Assembly (NCBI RefSeq): GCF_018598185.1
Contig: NZ_JAHESC010000028.1
Coordinates: 1-64,000, forward strand
Source: Dawidia soli
Lineage (GTDB): Bacteria > Bacteroidota > Bacteroidia > Cytophagales > Cyclobacteriaceae
Direction: 5' to 3'
Length of the DNA: 64,000 nucleotides
Under the pieces are notes generated by a model. That model did not search any database. It was given only the letters and a program-made list of their open reading frames with translations, and was not told the DNA's origin. This document shows positions 1 to 10,200 of the stretch, one piece after another. Positions within the stretch are counted from its first letter, which is position 1; each line of letters starts with the position of its first letter. A program made the position numbers and the translations under genes.

Positions 1-120
1 CCCCCCCCCCCCTTTTTTTTTTATATTCCGCCGCCCCCCCCGTCCTAAACACACCCCCCCGGGGGGCCGCGGCTTTTTTTTTTATAATGAGTTTTTTTTT
101 TGGGGGGCCCCCCCCCCAAC
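1..120. other. Low-complexity homopolymer stretch, probable contig-end artefact
   Basis: The window opens with long runs of C, T and G (C12, T10, repeated C7-C10, T10, G6) that alternate with almost no complex sequence. Nothing else in the window looks like this. Such alternating runs are typical of low-quality read ends at an assembly edge. No gene is called here, and the 149 bases between this stretch and the first gene hold nothing recognisable. Confidence 0.7.
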
Positions 121-268
121 GACCCCAGGCATTTTTTGCTCGCTCCGACCGCCTTCCACACCCATCCCTATACCCACACGCATCACCCAATCGCACGGAT
201 GTACGAATAGCAAGAAACAGGTTTTATCCTTGTTGTGAGGGCGCCAGCTTTGTATCAAAAAAACAGCT

Positions 269-982
269 ATGCATCACGTCAGCAGTCCTTCCATTTTATA
301 CTTCGGTACGCCGGTTGTATTGGTCAGTACGCTCAATGAAGATGGTACTTCGAACCTGGCTCCGATCTCGTCGGTATTCTGGCTTGGGTATCGTTGTATG
401 ATTGGTTTGTCGGCGGTGTCGAAGACCACCGAGAACCTTTTGCGTACGCGCGAATGTGTATTGAATCTTCCCTCCGTCGAGCAGGCCGCGGGTGTGGACC
501 GGCTGGCCCTGACGACCGGCTCGGATCCTGTGCCGCCGGGGAAGGCGAAGCGGGGTTATCGGCATGAGCCCGATAAATGGCGCCGGTCGGGTTTTACGCC
601 GTTGCCGTCCAACGTAGTGGATACTCCGCGCATATACGAGTGTCCCGTGCAGCTGGAGGCGTCGCTGGCGGCGATCCATCCGATCGGTGCGGATGCGGGC
701 GCGGCCCATATTCGTATCCTGTCGTTCGAGCTGAAGATCCTGCGGGTTCACCTCCACGAGTCCATCCTCGCCGAGGGTCGACCCGACCACGTCGACCCCG
801 ACAAGTGGCGGCCGCTGATCATGAGCTTTCAGCAGTTCTACGGTTTGGGAGAGCGTGTACATTCCTCTACGTTGGCGCAGGTGCCCGAACATTTGTATCG
901 CACAGCAGATACCGAATCGGCCGCTGTTCAACAGGCAGGCGCCGGAAATTTTTCATACCGGGTGAAATCCGCTTCCATGTAA
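269..982 (+). CDS. Flavin reductase-like, FMN-binding split-barrel protein
   Basis: This 237-residue protein resembles the flavin reductase / DIM6-NTAB family, whose members bind FMN in a split beta-barrel and use it for reductase or oxygenase-partner reactions in the cytoplasm. The visible match is the N-terminal half: an early segment PVVLVSTLNEDGTSNLAPIS (residues about 14-33), then a core strand around MIGLS and the segment ENLLRTRECVLNLP, which are the usual flavin-contact strands. No signal peptide or membrane segment is seen. The specific partner or substrate cannot be told. The gene is followed 77 bp downstream by the ABC exporter on the same strand. A longer frame-shifted reading of the same DNA upstream of the exporter is a shadow. 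Confidence 0.75.
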   Translation: MHHVSSPSILYFGTPVVLVSTLNEDGTSNLAPISSVFWLGYRCMIGLSAVSKTTENLLRTRECVLNLPSVEQAAGVDRLALTTGSDPVPPGKAKRGYRHEPDKWRRSGFTPLPSNVVDTPRIYECPVQLEASLAAIHPIGADAGAAHIRILSFELKILRVHLHESILAEGRPDHVDPDKWRPLIMSFQQFYGLGERVHSSTLAQVPEHLYRTADTESAAVQQAGAGNFSYRVKSASM

Positions 983-1059
983 TATTCCGGCGCAATAGAA
1001 GCGGCTCACGGGGAACGTTTCTCCTGACCTTTGTGTCAACACGCCCAGGAGAAACAACC

Positions 1060-2862
1060 ATGAAAAACCCCTACTTTTCCCTGCTTGCCAAAGCATGGAA
1101 ATATGCCCGCCAGGAGAAAGGACGCTTCGCGCTGATCTACGGGCTCTTTGTCCTCGCTAACATTACCATTGCCATGAATCCGCTCTTCTACGGCTGGTTC
1201 ATCGACTCGCTGCAGCAGCAGGGCGCCGACATCCTGAAGCAAGGCTGGATCTATGCCCTGGGCTTTCTCGGCCTGCGGTTGCTGGAGTGGGCTTTTCACG
1301 GTCCGGCGCGTGTCATGGAGCGAAAGCTGGCGTTTAACCTGAGCCGTAACTTCATCGACGAGCTTTACCACAAGGTGCTGCACCTGCCCGTGAAGTGGCA
1401 CCAGGACAACCACAGCGGCTCGACGATCAGCCGGCTGCGCAAGGCGCACGAAGGCCTGCGCGACTTTTTCCAGCACGGCTTTATTTATTTCTATTCCTTC
1501 GGAAAGTTCTTCTTTTCGTTTGCCGCCATGTTGTATTTCTCGCCGCTGTTCGGCACCATCGGTGTGCTGATCGGCGTCCTGACGGTCTTTATCATTGTAA
1601 AGTTCGACAAACCTTACCTGCACAGCCTGCGCGAAACCAACAGTCGCGAGCACGAGGTGTCTTCCACACTTTTTGACAGCCTCTCCAACATCGTGACGGT
1701 GATCACGCTGCGCCTGGAGAAGAGCATGCAGAACAGCTTTATGCAGAAGGTGGCGGCGGTGTTCCCGCCCTTCCGCCGCAATGTGGTCATCAACGAGTGG
1801 AAATGGTTCGTGGCGCAGATGATGGTGGGACTGATCTATGCCACCATCACCGTAGGCTACCTGTACCAGCATTGGACTGCCGGCCAGCCGTTCCTCATCG
1901 GCGGCCTTGTCGTGCTGCTCGGCTATGTGAACCAGTTCACCAGTGTCTTTAACGACATTGCGGCCCAATACACGCAGATCATCAAATACAACACCGACGT
2001 ACAGAACGTTGCCGACATCGAGCGCGCGTGGGACGAGAAGCATACACCGGAAGAAAGCACGCTGCCGGCACAATGGAACGAGATCACGATCCGGCAGCTG
2101 ACTTTCACCCGCGCCAACGACCTGACACTGGGCCGCGCCACGGGGCTGGACAACGTACACCTGCGCATCCCGCGCGGCAAACGCATTGCCCTGATCGGCG
2201 AAAGCGGCAGTGGCAAGAGCACCTTGCTGGCTACGTTGCGGGGGCTCTATACACCGGCGCCCGGCGTGCAGACGGTGATCGATCAGACAGAGGCGGTACC
2301 GTTCACCAGCCTGGGCGGCACGGTAACGTTGTTCCCGCAAGACCCGGAGATCTTCGAAAACACGATCCGCTATAATATCACGCTGGGGCTACCCTTTAGC
2401 GAAGAAGATGTGATGGCGGCCTGCGAGGCGGCCCAGTTTGCCGACGTTGTGCGCACCCTGCCGCACGGGTTGGAAACGAACATCCAGGAAAAAGGTGTGA
2501 ACCTTTCCGGTGGTCAGAAGCAACGGCTGGCGTTGGCCCGCGGCATCCTGGCCGCCCGTTCCAGCAGCATCATTCTGATGGACGAGCCCACCAGCAGTGT
2601 GGACCCTCGCACGGAGAAACGCATCTATAGCGCCCTGTTCCATACCATGCAGGACAAGGCCGTGATCTCGTCGCTGCACCGCTTGCACCTGCTTACGGAG
2701 TTTGATTACATCTATATTCTGCGCAATGGCGCCGTGATCGAAGAAGGAACTTTTGAAGAGCTCAAGCGAAGTAGCCTCGTGTTCAACGAGCTGTGGGCGC
2801 ACCAGGCTACGACGGCCGAGCTGACATCGCCTGCTGTCGATGAAATATCGGCGGCCGGGTAG
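1060..2862 (+). CDS. ABC exporter, fused membrane and ATPase domains
   Basis: The 600-residue product is a half-size ABC exporter: six-helix membrane domain (about residues 15-310) then a nucleotide-binding domain. Walker A GESGSGKST lies near residue 380, the Q-loop in FPQDPEIFENTIRYNI, the signature LSGGQKQR near 480, Walker B ILMDEPTSSVDP near 504, and the H-loop histidine in ISSLHRLH. All catalytic residues are present, so it should be an active inner-membrane exporter, probably as a dimer. The substrate is not evident. The reading frame stays open 161 codons further upstream, but ATG 1060 is chosen because it is preceded by AGGAG at 8-nt spacing and gives a normal family start. It converges with the next gene, the two stop codons being 6 bp apart. 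Confidence 0.9.
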   Translation: MKNPYFSLLAKAWKYARQEKGRFALIYGLFVLANITIAMNPLFYGWFIDSLQQQGADILKQGWIYALGFLGLRLLEWAFHGPARVMERKLAFNLSRNFIDELYHKVLHLPVKWHQDNHSGSTISRLRKAHEGLRDFFQHGFIYFYSFGKFFFSFAAMLYFSPLFGTIGVLIGVLTVFIIVKFDKPYLHSLRETNSREHEVSSTLFDSLSNIVTVITLRLEKSMQNSFMQKVAAVFPPFRRNVVINEWKWFVAQMMVGLIYATITVGYLYQHWTAGQPFLIGGLVVLLGYVNQFTSVFNDIAAQYTQIIKYNTDVQNVADIERAWDEKHTPEESTLPAQWNEITIRQLTFTRANDLTLGRATGLDNVHLRIPRGKRIALIGESGSGKSTLLATLRGLYTPAPGVQTVIDQTEAVPFTSLGGTVTLFPQDPEIFENTIRYNITLGLPFSEEDVMAACEAAQFADVVRTLPHGLETNIQEKGVNLSGGQKQRLALARGILAARSSSIILMDEPTSSVDPRTEKRIYSALFHTMQDKAVISSLHRLHLLTEFDYIYILRNGAVIEEGTFEELKRSSLVFNELWAHQATTAELTSPAVDEISAAG

Positions 2863-2868
2863 CTTGTG

Positions 2869-5241
2869 CTATTCGTCCTTCAATGACTTGGCCGGGTTCG
2901 TGAGCGCGGCTTTGATCGACTCATAGCTTACGGTGAACCAGGCGATGAACAGCGCCACGACGAAGGCAAAGGCGAAGATGGTCCAGTCCAGCGAGATGTG
3001 GAAGGCAAATCCTTCCAGCCAGCGGGTCATGGCATACCAGCCTATCGGGGCGGCTACGAGCATGGCGATCAGCACCGGTTTGGTGAAGGTGGACAGCAGC
3101 AAGTAGACCAGGTGCGAGAGTGACGCGCCCAATACTTTCCGGACACCCAGCTCTTTGGTACGGCGCTCGGCCAGGAAGGCCGACAGGCCGTACAACCCCA
3201 GGCACGAGATGAAGATCGCCAGCACGGCAAAGATGTTGAACAACCCACCCAGGCGTTGCTCGGCCCGGTACATGTTGTCGAGGTCCTGGTCGATAAATTT
3301 ATAGGAGAACGGATACTCCGGGTTCAACGTCTGGCAGATCCGCTCCAGCGCTTTGATGGTATTCTCGGTTTCGCCGGGTGCTGTGCGCACGACGGCGGCG
3401 CCGCCCCAGGTGTTCAGCCGAAGGATCAGCGGCTCGATGGGTTGCTGGATCGGTTTGAAATTAAAGTTCTTGACCACGCCGATGATCACACCTTTGTTGC
3501 CCCACAGGGTCAACGGCTTGCCTACCGCTGTTTCGACGTCCATGCCCATCGTGCGAAGGGCGGACTCGTTGACCAGGTAGTTGGACGTATCGGCTTTCGC
3601 CTCTTTGGAAAACCCGCGGCCGTCGAGCAGGGTGACTTTAAAAACATCGAGGAAGTTTTCGTCGATGGCCATGTTGCAAAAGAGTGGCTGCGAGCTTTTG
3701 TCTTTTCCCTCCCACTCTACCGACACGGTACCGTTCACCACGTTCGTGGGCAGGTCCTGCACGACGGTATAATGCTGCGTCAGCGGTTCCTGCTCCAGCG
3801 ACGTGCGCAGGGTTTGATACTTGGACCACAGGTCGCCCGTCATCGGTACGTAAACCAGGTTCTCTTTATCGTAGCCCAGGTTGCGGCTTTGAATAAACTT
3901 CAGCTGCTTATATACTGCCGCCGTGCCCACCAGCAGAATGATCGACACCGAGAACTGCAGCACCACCATGGTGTTCCGGAAAAAGCTGCTGGCTGCGCCT
4001 GTCTTCAGATTTCCTTTTAGCACCGTTGCCGGCATAAACGACGACAGGAAGAGCGCGGGATAACTGCCGGCCAGCAGGCCCGTCAGGAAAGTAATGCCCA
4101 GCAGGCCGGCCACCAGTTTGACGTTGAGCAGGTCGATGCTCAGTTGTTTTCCCGCCAGGGTATTAAAACCCGGCAGCGACACAAACACGATGAGTACGGC
4201 CAGGATCAACGAGACGACCGAGATCAGCGAGGACTCTGCCAGGAACTGCCGGATGAGCTGCGCGCGCATGGCGCCGGCTACTTTGCGCAAGCCCACTTCC
4301 TTTGCGCGGCGGGCCGAGCGGGCGGTCGCCAGGTTCATGAAGTTGATACACGCCACCACCAGAATGAAGACGGCCACTACAATGAAGATATATACATACT
4401 GTATGTTGCCGTGGCCGGGCAGGTCGGCCAGGAAGCTGGAGCGCAGGTGAATGTCCTTGACCGGCTGGAGGTGAAAGTCTACCTTCAGCTCCTTTTCGTT
4501 GGTGCGATAGAGCGTGGTGATCTGTGCTTCCAGTTTCGCCAGCCCTTCGGGGGAGGTGTCGGCCTTGTCGTTCAGTTTGATATAGTTATAGAAATTAAAA
4601 TTGTCCCAGACCCGTTCTTTCAGGTCGCGGTCTGTGCGGGCCAGGAAGGACATGGGAATGACAAAGTCGAACTGGAGGTGTGAGTTTGACGGAACGTCCG
4701 CCAGCACGCCCGCCACGGTAAAGTCGTCTTTATGATTTTGGCGGATGGTCTTGCCCAGGGGCTCTTCGTTTCCAAAGTATTTCCTGGCCATCGACTCGGT
4801 AATTAAAATGCTTTCGGGATTCTTAAATGCATCGGCCGGGTCGCCAGCCACGAGCTTAAAAGAAAACATCCGGAGGAAGGTGGAGTCGGCAAAAAAGATC
4901 CGCTCTTCTTCAAACATCTTGTCGCCCACCTGCATGAGCTCTTTTCGAAGGCCGTTCAAACGCACCGTTTGCTCGACCACGGGCACCTGCGCCTGCAGGG
5001 CTTCGGGAAGGGGCGCAGGCGTCACGGCAGCGTGAACGTCCATTTCCGACAGGCTGGCCGTGAGGCGGTAGAGCCGGTGTACGTCTGTGTGAAACCGGTC
5101 GTAGCTCAGCTCATCCCGAACCCACAGCAGGATCAGGATGCTGCATGCCATACCGATCGCAAGACCGGCAATGTTGATCAGCGAGAAGCCCTTGTGCCGA
5201 CGCAGGCTTCGGAAGGCAATTTTTAGATAGTTATACAGCAT
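2869..5241 (-). CDS. MacB/FtsX-type ABC transporter permease
   Basis: This 790-residue protein is the permease type that Bacteroidota carry in many copies: an N-terminal helix (about 20-42), a periplasmic MacB core domain, an FtsX membrane domain (about 285-400), a second helix near 425, a second periplasmic domain, and a second FtsX domain (about 670-785). It ends in NPAKSLKDE, a characteristic C-terminal tail. Such permeases pair with a separate ATPase and are linked to export or mechanotransmission across the envelope, but no matching ATPase lies next to it. The neighbouring exporter is on the opposite strand and already has its own ATPase domain, so the two are probably independent. Confidence 0.9.
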   Translation of the reverse strand: MLYNYLKIAFRSLRRHKGFSLINIAGLAIGMACSILILLWVRDELSYDRFHTDVHRLYRLTASLSEMDVHAAVTPAPLPEALQAQVPVVEQTVRLNGLRKELMQVGDKMFEEERIFFADSTFLRMFSFKLVAGDPADAFKNPESILITESMARKYFGNEEPLGKTIRQNHKDDFTVAGVLADVPSNSHLQFDFVIPMSFLARTDRDLKERVWDNFNFYNYIKLNDKADTSPEGLAKLEAQITTLYRTNEKELKVDFHLQPVKDIHLRSSFLADLPGHGNIQYVYIFIVVAVFILVVACINFMNLATARSARRAKEVGLRKVAGAMRAQLIRQFLAESSLISVVSLILAVLIVFVSLPGFNTLAGKQLSIDLLNVKLVAGLLGITFLTGLLAGSYPALFLSSFMPATVLKGNLKTGAASSFFRNTMVVLQFSVSIILLVGTAAVYKQLKFIQSRNLGYDKENLVYVPMTGDLWSKYQTLRTSLEQEPLTQHYTVVQDLPTNVVNGTVSVEWEGKDKSSQPLFCNMAIDENFLDVFKVTLLDGRGFSKEAKADTSNYLVNESALRTMGMDVETAVGKPLTLWGNKGVIIGVVKNFNFKPIQQPIEPLILRLNTWGGAAVVRTAPGETENTIKALERICQTLNPEYPFSYKFIDQDLDNMYRAEQRLGGLFNIFAVLAIFISCLGLYGLSAFLAERRTKELGVRKVLGASLSHLVYLLLSTFTKPVLIAMLVAAPIGWYAMTRWLEGFAFHISLDWTIFAFAFVVALFIAWFTVSYESIKAALTNPAKSLKDE

Positions 5242-5435
5242 AGGTACTCGTATTGTGATTCGACGCCTCAGACGCCGGGAAGGTTACAGGCCTACCCCGG
5301 ACCCAAAAACCGGGCCGGACGCAGTCTATGCTGTTGAGATGCGAAATTAACGATCAGGGTTGCACGGCCGGTAACATTTCGTACAGGGGCATGTTCGGAA
5401 ACGAACAACCCGATCAACGCTGGAGGTCCGCTCCG

Positions 5436-6524
5436 CTAGTTACAACCGGTGTATTCGTAGGTAACGGTTGATGTGCTCTCCACTCCCCCCAGGCTGTTGG
5501 TGGTCGTGAGCGTGTAGCCGGTGGGAAAGCCTTTTGCATTATAATCATAGACGTAAAGACTGGAGGACCTGTTTTGAAAGGCTGTTATTTCCGCATTCGG
5601 TTCGAGATATGTTGCCCGGGTGATATTGTGCACGTAGATAAAATTCGGCCGGGTACCGGGAATATCGGGGTGGCCCTTCGGTTGCGGATAGGTGTACCGG
5701 TTCGGGTTCTCGCGGGTGTCATATTCGTAGATCGTTCCGGACGAAGGCTTGCTGTTGATGTAACGCTCTTCCCTGGCCAGCTGGCCGTCGGAAGTATATT
5801 CATAGCGGAACTCGTCGGTGCCTCCACCCCAGGTCTCGATCGATTTGGTCAGCCACCCTTTGTCATTATATTGTAAGAAGGGTGACGAGACGTTTCCGGC
5901 GCCATCAGTCTCTGTTATTTTCTGGATGATGTTGCCGTTATAGGTAATGGTCGTCGAGCTGTTGTTATAGGTATTGGAAAATTTGATCAGTTTTCCGGCG
6001 GCGTCGTATTCATATTGAAACTGGTAGTTGGTAGGCTTGCCATTATCGATGCTGGCCGTCACTTGTTTGATGAGGCGGCCATTCTCATAGGTGCATTCCT
6101 GGTTGGTCGACGAATTCGAAGTCACCCCGTTCTTGTCCTTCGAATTATACTGCCGCACCGTGCGGAGCAGAAAGCCGTCGGCGTCGTACTGCATGCTGGT
6201 GCTCGATGTGCTGGTGGGTTTTGCGCCGTCGTTATACGTGTAGTTGTATTGAACGGTGTTCTCTATTTGATTGCCTTTGTCGTCGTACTCATAGGTGAAC
6301 ACCGCCGTGTATGTGTATCCGTCCGGGGACCCGATATTCGCCTGCGTTGTGTTCGTTTCCTTCACAACCCGGCAGGCGGGCTCCTCCACCGAAGGCTCCG
6401 CGCCATCATCGTCGCTACACGATGTCGCGACGCCCAGCCCCATGATCAAAAGAACCGAAAAGAACCGCGCAAGGCCTGCGCCAGCGTGGCCCCGAAGAGC
6501 CTGTGTAACACCTGCTGTTTTCAT
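5436..6524 (-). CDS. Lipoprotein with YD-like repeats
   Basis: The 362-residue protein begins with a hydrophobic segment ending in a lipobox-like VATSC (Cys near residue 36), followed by an acidic SDDD, so it is probably a surface or periplasmic lipoprotein. The rest is made of repeats of about 20-25 residues built on Y-x-Y-D-x-x-G-x-x or Y-E-Y-x-x-x-G, as in RHS/YD-repeat and related Bacteroidota wall proteins. No toxin or enzyme domain is visible at the C-terminus. It stands alone between a permease and a divergent small lipoprotein. A function in binding or surface structure is possible but cannot be assigned. Confidence 0.7.
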   Translation of the reverse strand: MKTAGVTQALRGHAGAGLARFFSVLLIMGLGVATSCSDDDGAEPSVEEPACRVVKETNTTQANIGSPDGYTYTAVFTYEYDDKGNQIENTVQYNYTYNDGAKPTSTSSTSMQYDADGFLLRTVRQYNSKDKNGVTSNSSTNQECTYENGRLIKQVTASIDNGKPTNYQFQYEYDAAGKLIKFSNTYNNSSTTITYNGNIIQKITETDGAGNVSSPFLQYNDKGWLTKSIETWGGGTDEFRYEYTSDGQLAREERYINSKPSSGTIYEYDTRENPNRYTYPQPKGHPDIPGTRPNFIYVHNITRATYLEPNAEITAFQNRSSSLYVYDYNAKGFPTGYTLTTTNSLGGVESTSTVTYEYTGCN

Positions 6525-6694
6525 AACTCCGTATTTTCCAGCAAAGGTAGCGGGGGGCCGGACGTGGGGCTATAACCTTTTTGGGTAGTGCGGCACAAGT
6601 TCCCAACCGACGGTATTACAACTTCTTTTTACTTCCAGGTGTCTAAGGGCAATAAGATCCTGTATTATATTCAACATCCAATCACTATTTTCCT

Positions 6695-7141
6695 ATGAAA
6701 AGAATTCTTGTATTCCTCCTTCCCGCCATGGTTGCGATTGCTTGTGAGGAAAAGGCCGGTGGCTATGAAGTTGACAATGGCTGTGGCCTGGAGCTAAAGC
6801 TGGTAAAAATGACCTCTTCCTGGACCGGCGACGAGAGCATCGGCGCTAAACTGGAGTGGCAGGAGACGATCGTCCTGTCAAACGACAGCACGTTTTTAAA
6901 ACGCCGCAACCATGACGGCACGACCTACGAGGCAGCAGGCCGCTATGCCTATGTGACCTATGACGACAGACGATATGTCGAGCTGACCTACGACCCACGC
7001 GAAAATAATATCCGCACAAGCTGCCTCCCGAACGAGCTCATCGAGGTGACGTCGTCCAGGCAATACAAAAACATTTCCTGGCAGGCCTGTGATGGGCCGG
7101 TGCTGGAATATGAGGCCCATGCTGCCCGTTGCGGTGAGTAA
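6695..7141 (+). CDS. Small lipoprotein of unknown function
   Basis: The 148-residue product has a short Lys-Arg start, a hydrophobic core and a lipobox VAIAC with Cys at residue 17, so it is predicted to be lipid-anchored. The mature part is mostly beta-rich and polar and contains further cysteines (in NGCGLEL, RTSCLP, WQACDGP and the C-terminal RCGE), which could form disulfides outside the cytoplasm. I recognise no family with certainty; the layout resembles small lipocalin-like or META-like lipoproteins. It faces the giant T9SS gene tail to tail, with a perfect inverted repeat between them. Confidence 0.65.
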   Translation: MKRILVFLLPAMVAIACEEKAGGYEVDNGCGLELKLVKMTSSWTGDESIGAKLEWQETIVLSNDSTFLKRRNHDGTTYEAAGRYAYVTYDDRRYVELTYDPRENNIRTSCLPNELIEVTSSRQYKNISWQACDGPVLEYEAHAARCGE

Positions 7142-7166
7142 ATGACAAGAATCTGTTCGCTTTTAA

Positions 7167-7226
7167 ATCCGTCAATAGTTATCTGTTGATAGTACGATTA
7201 CTATCAACAGATAACTATTGACGGAT
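7167..7226. terminator. Perfect 28-bp inverted repeat, 4-nt loop, between convergent genes
   Basis: Arms 7167-7194 and 7199-7226 are exactly complementary, with loop CGAT. It lies 26 bp past the stop of the small lipoprotein and 2 bp past the stop of the giant gene. The position fits a bidirectional terminator or a 3'-end stabiliser, but there is no U-tract on either side, and the length is well beyond a typical terminator stem. It is therefore called as a terminator by position only. Confidence 0.55.
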
Positions 7227-7228
7227 AC

Positions 7229-10200
7229 CTACTCCACCTTCACCAGCTTAACGACCGTTGTCCTGTCCTTCTGCTTGATGAGCGCCCAGTATACACCGGC
7301 GGGTTGCGCTTCGAGGTGAGCAATATAGACGGACTGATCGGAACGGCTGTTTATCTGTAGTTGCTGCACCGGCTGGCCGAGGGCGTTGATGAAGACGATA
7401 TCGAGGTCGTAAGACGGTTTGGCGGTGAATTCAAATTGATATTTTCCGGTGCTGGGATTGGGATAGATCCGACATTTCCAGTCTTTACCTTCGCCATCGG
7501 TCGAGGTCACGACGACCTGGAGCACGTCGGAGGCTGAAAGGCAACCATTGTTATCCGTGAGCTCCACATAATAACTTCCCGACTCCGGGAACGGGAGCAT
7601 CTGGCCGGATGCACCGTCGATGGGGAGTCCATCCTTATACCAGGTATACGAGGTCGACGCGACTGCTTCGAGGTAGGTGCCTTTATTGGTAAGCTGGTTA
7701 TTTTCCATGCGCGGATAGTCCTCTACCCGGATGCTGTCCGCCAGCTCGCAGCCTACACTGTCGGTTACATAAACCTTATATTCCCCGGGTGAGCTTACGG
7801 TAATGGTCCGGCCTTGCTCGCCGGTGGACCATACCTGGCTTACATAGTTTCCACTGGCGGTAAGCGTGGCCATGGCGTCTATACATTTGTACAACTGGTC
7901 TGTATCGTTGATCAACGCCGGAAGGTTGGCCTGCTTGCTCTCGACGCGGAAGGTATCGACCTTCACACACCCGGATGTATTGCGGAGCTCGACGATATAG
8001 CTTCCGCTATCATACACGGTTTTAGTATAGCCGGTGGTGGTATCAAACCACGTAGCGGATGCCAGCTTGCTGTCTACGCTCAGCAGGGCGGGGTCTCCTT
8101 TTTTGCAGATCAGCTTAAGCGGGTCGATGATCTCCGGTTTCAATACGGCCATGGCCCGCCATACGGTGTCGATACAGCCTACGGCATTGACCGTCGATAC
8201 GCCAAACAGCGCGGTGGTGGTAGTATCGTACGCGGCCGGGTTGAACATGTTCTTGTCAATGCCGAATCCGAAATAGTTTTTGCCGTCCGAAACATCCAGG
8301 GGTACCAACCCCTGGTCGTAACAGTAGGCGTCGAACGTGAACGGCAAATTATATTCCGAATCGACAACATCCACGGTGGCGCTATCGGTGGATACGCAAA
8401 TGCCGTCGACCATCTCGTGATATACTTTATGCTCTCCCAGATCGGCGGCGTTCACATTGAAATAGGGTATGTTGTTTTCCACATACACCTTCTCTCCCGA
8501 CCAGGTACCGCCGGTGGTAACGGCTTCCAGCCTGACGCGTCCTTTGTTGGAACAGATCGCGCCGCCGGTCTGGATGGTGGCATCGGGCACGTTGCCTTGG
8601 ATGCGTACGGTTTGCGCCGCGGAGTTCACGCAGCCGTCGACGGTAACCGTACGGGTGATGGTATGTGTGCCGGCCTGCGCGAGGGCGGCGTTGAATGTGG
8701 CACCGCTTATGCCGGGGCCGGTATACACGCTATGGGTAGCGTCGAGCTTCAGAACAGGGTTGTTGATGCAATAGGCGGTGTCGATAAACGCTTCCACGAT
8801 CGGCGTTGCGTAAACTTCCGTCGTCAGTGATGCTTTGGCGGGACAGCCGAGCGCATCATCATGATAGACATACGAAAGGGTATGCGCGCCGAGCCCGGCT
8901 TTTGAGGGATAAAATTTCCCATCCACAAGCCCATCGCCTACCAACACGCCGCCGGCGGGTGAAAACGTCAAGGGCTTTCCGGAAAGATCATATTCACAAT
9001 ACCCGGCATTCAACCCGGCAAACGTGACCTTGGGTGATGGATTGACCTGGAGGAAAAACTCCCGGCGGAAGATGTCGTTGTTGCAGGGGCTCTTCACGGC
9101 ATACATGTATTGCCGCTCATCACTCTCCTTTACATGGGGAATCCTGAAAATACTATCCGTCGACAAAACGATCATTTCAAAAGTCGTAGGATCAAAATAC
9201 GACCATTCATACACATACGGCCCGGTGCCGCTCATGCGTGGGTTGATCTCCACATCCGATCCTTCACAGAATTCCACGCGGTGGCTGAAGCCGTTCAAAG
9301 GGCTTTCTTCTTTTCCAACGGTAACCTGGCTGATGCAATAGCCGCGGTTGCCGGAATTATCGATGGCGGTCCACGTGATCTGGGAATATCCTACCGGCAG
9401 GAATACTTCGCTGTCTACGGGGCCGATGTCATTGAAGATGGTCTGCAGACCGCTTCCGCCCCAGTCATCCACCTCGGGCACAGGCAGCTTTACCCTGGCG
9501 CCACAGATGGCGTCTTCCAGGTCGAACTTGTACGGCTGGCACATCACGTTGGGAGGCATCTTCTCTGCCACAAACACATTGAACCGACAGGTATCTGTTT
9601 TTCCGGATGCATCGGTGATCAGGTAGGTCTCCGTCGTTTTTCCTGCGGGGAACGTAGCGCCGCTTCCTTTTCCGGAAATGAGCACGGCGGTTACTCCGGC
9701 GCACGATGTACGACCCGGCACGTCGTACCACACTACTTTGGTGAGGTCGTTATCCGACATGACCACCACATCGGGCGGGCAGCTGTAAAACTGTGTTTGC
9801 GGGCTGGAGTTTACCACGATATTGAAACGGGTGGTATCGGTGTTGCCGGCGCCGTCTTTGGCGACATATATCTGGGTGGTGATGCCTACGGGAAAGAGAT
9901 CGCCGCTGTTCAATCCTTTCAGACGGGTAATGGTAAAACACGTGCTGTTGTCTGTAGCGACGGGTGTGGCGAAGCTGATTACCTTACCGCAGATGTCACT
10001 GGTCGTTTCGGTGATGTCGGGGACGTCGGTAAATGCCGGGGCCGTATCATCCTGTACGGTGACCGTAAAGGTAACGGCGTCGGTATGGGTGTTATCAAAG
10101 GCGATATACTTTTGCACGGTGGTGCCGACCGGAAAAACCGAGCCGCTAGGCAAACCGGCCGTTCGTTGCAAAAAGAAGTTGGTGCAATTATCCATGACGA

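Noticed and set aside
1036-2340. Long minus-strand frame opposite the ABC exporter
   Set aside because: Shadow of the exporter gene; composition rich in His, Gln and Arg with no domain, while the plus strand has complete ABC motifs.
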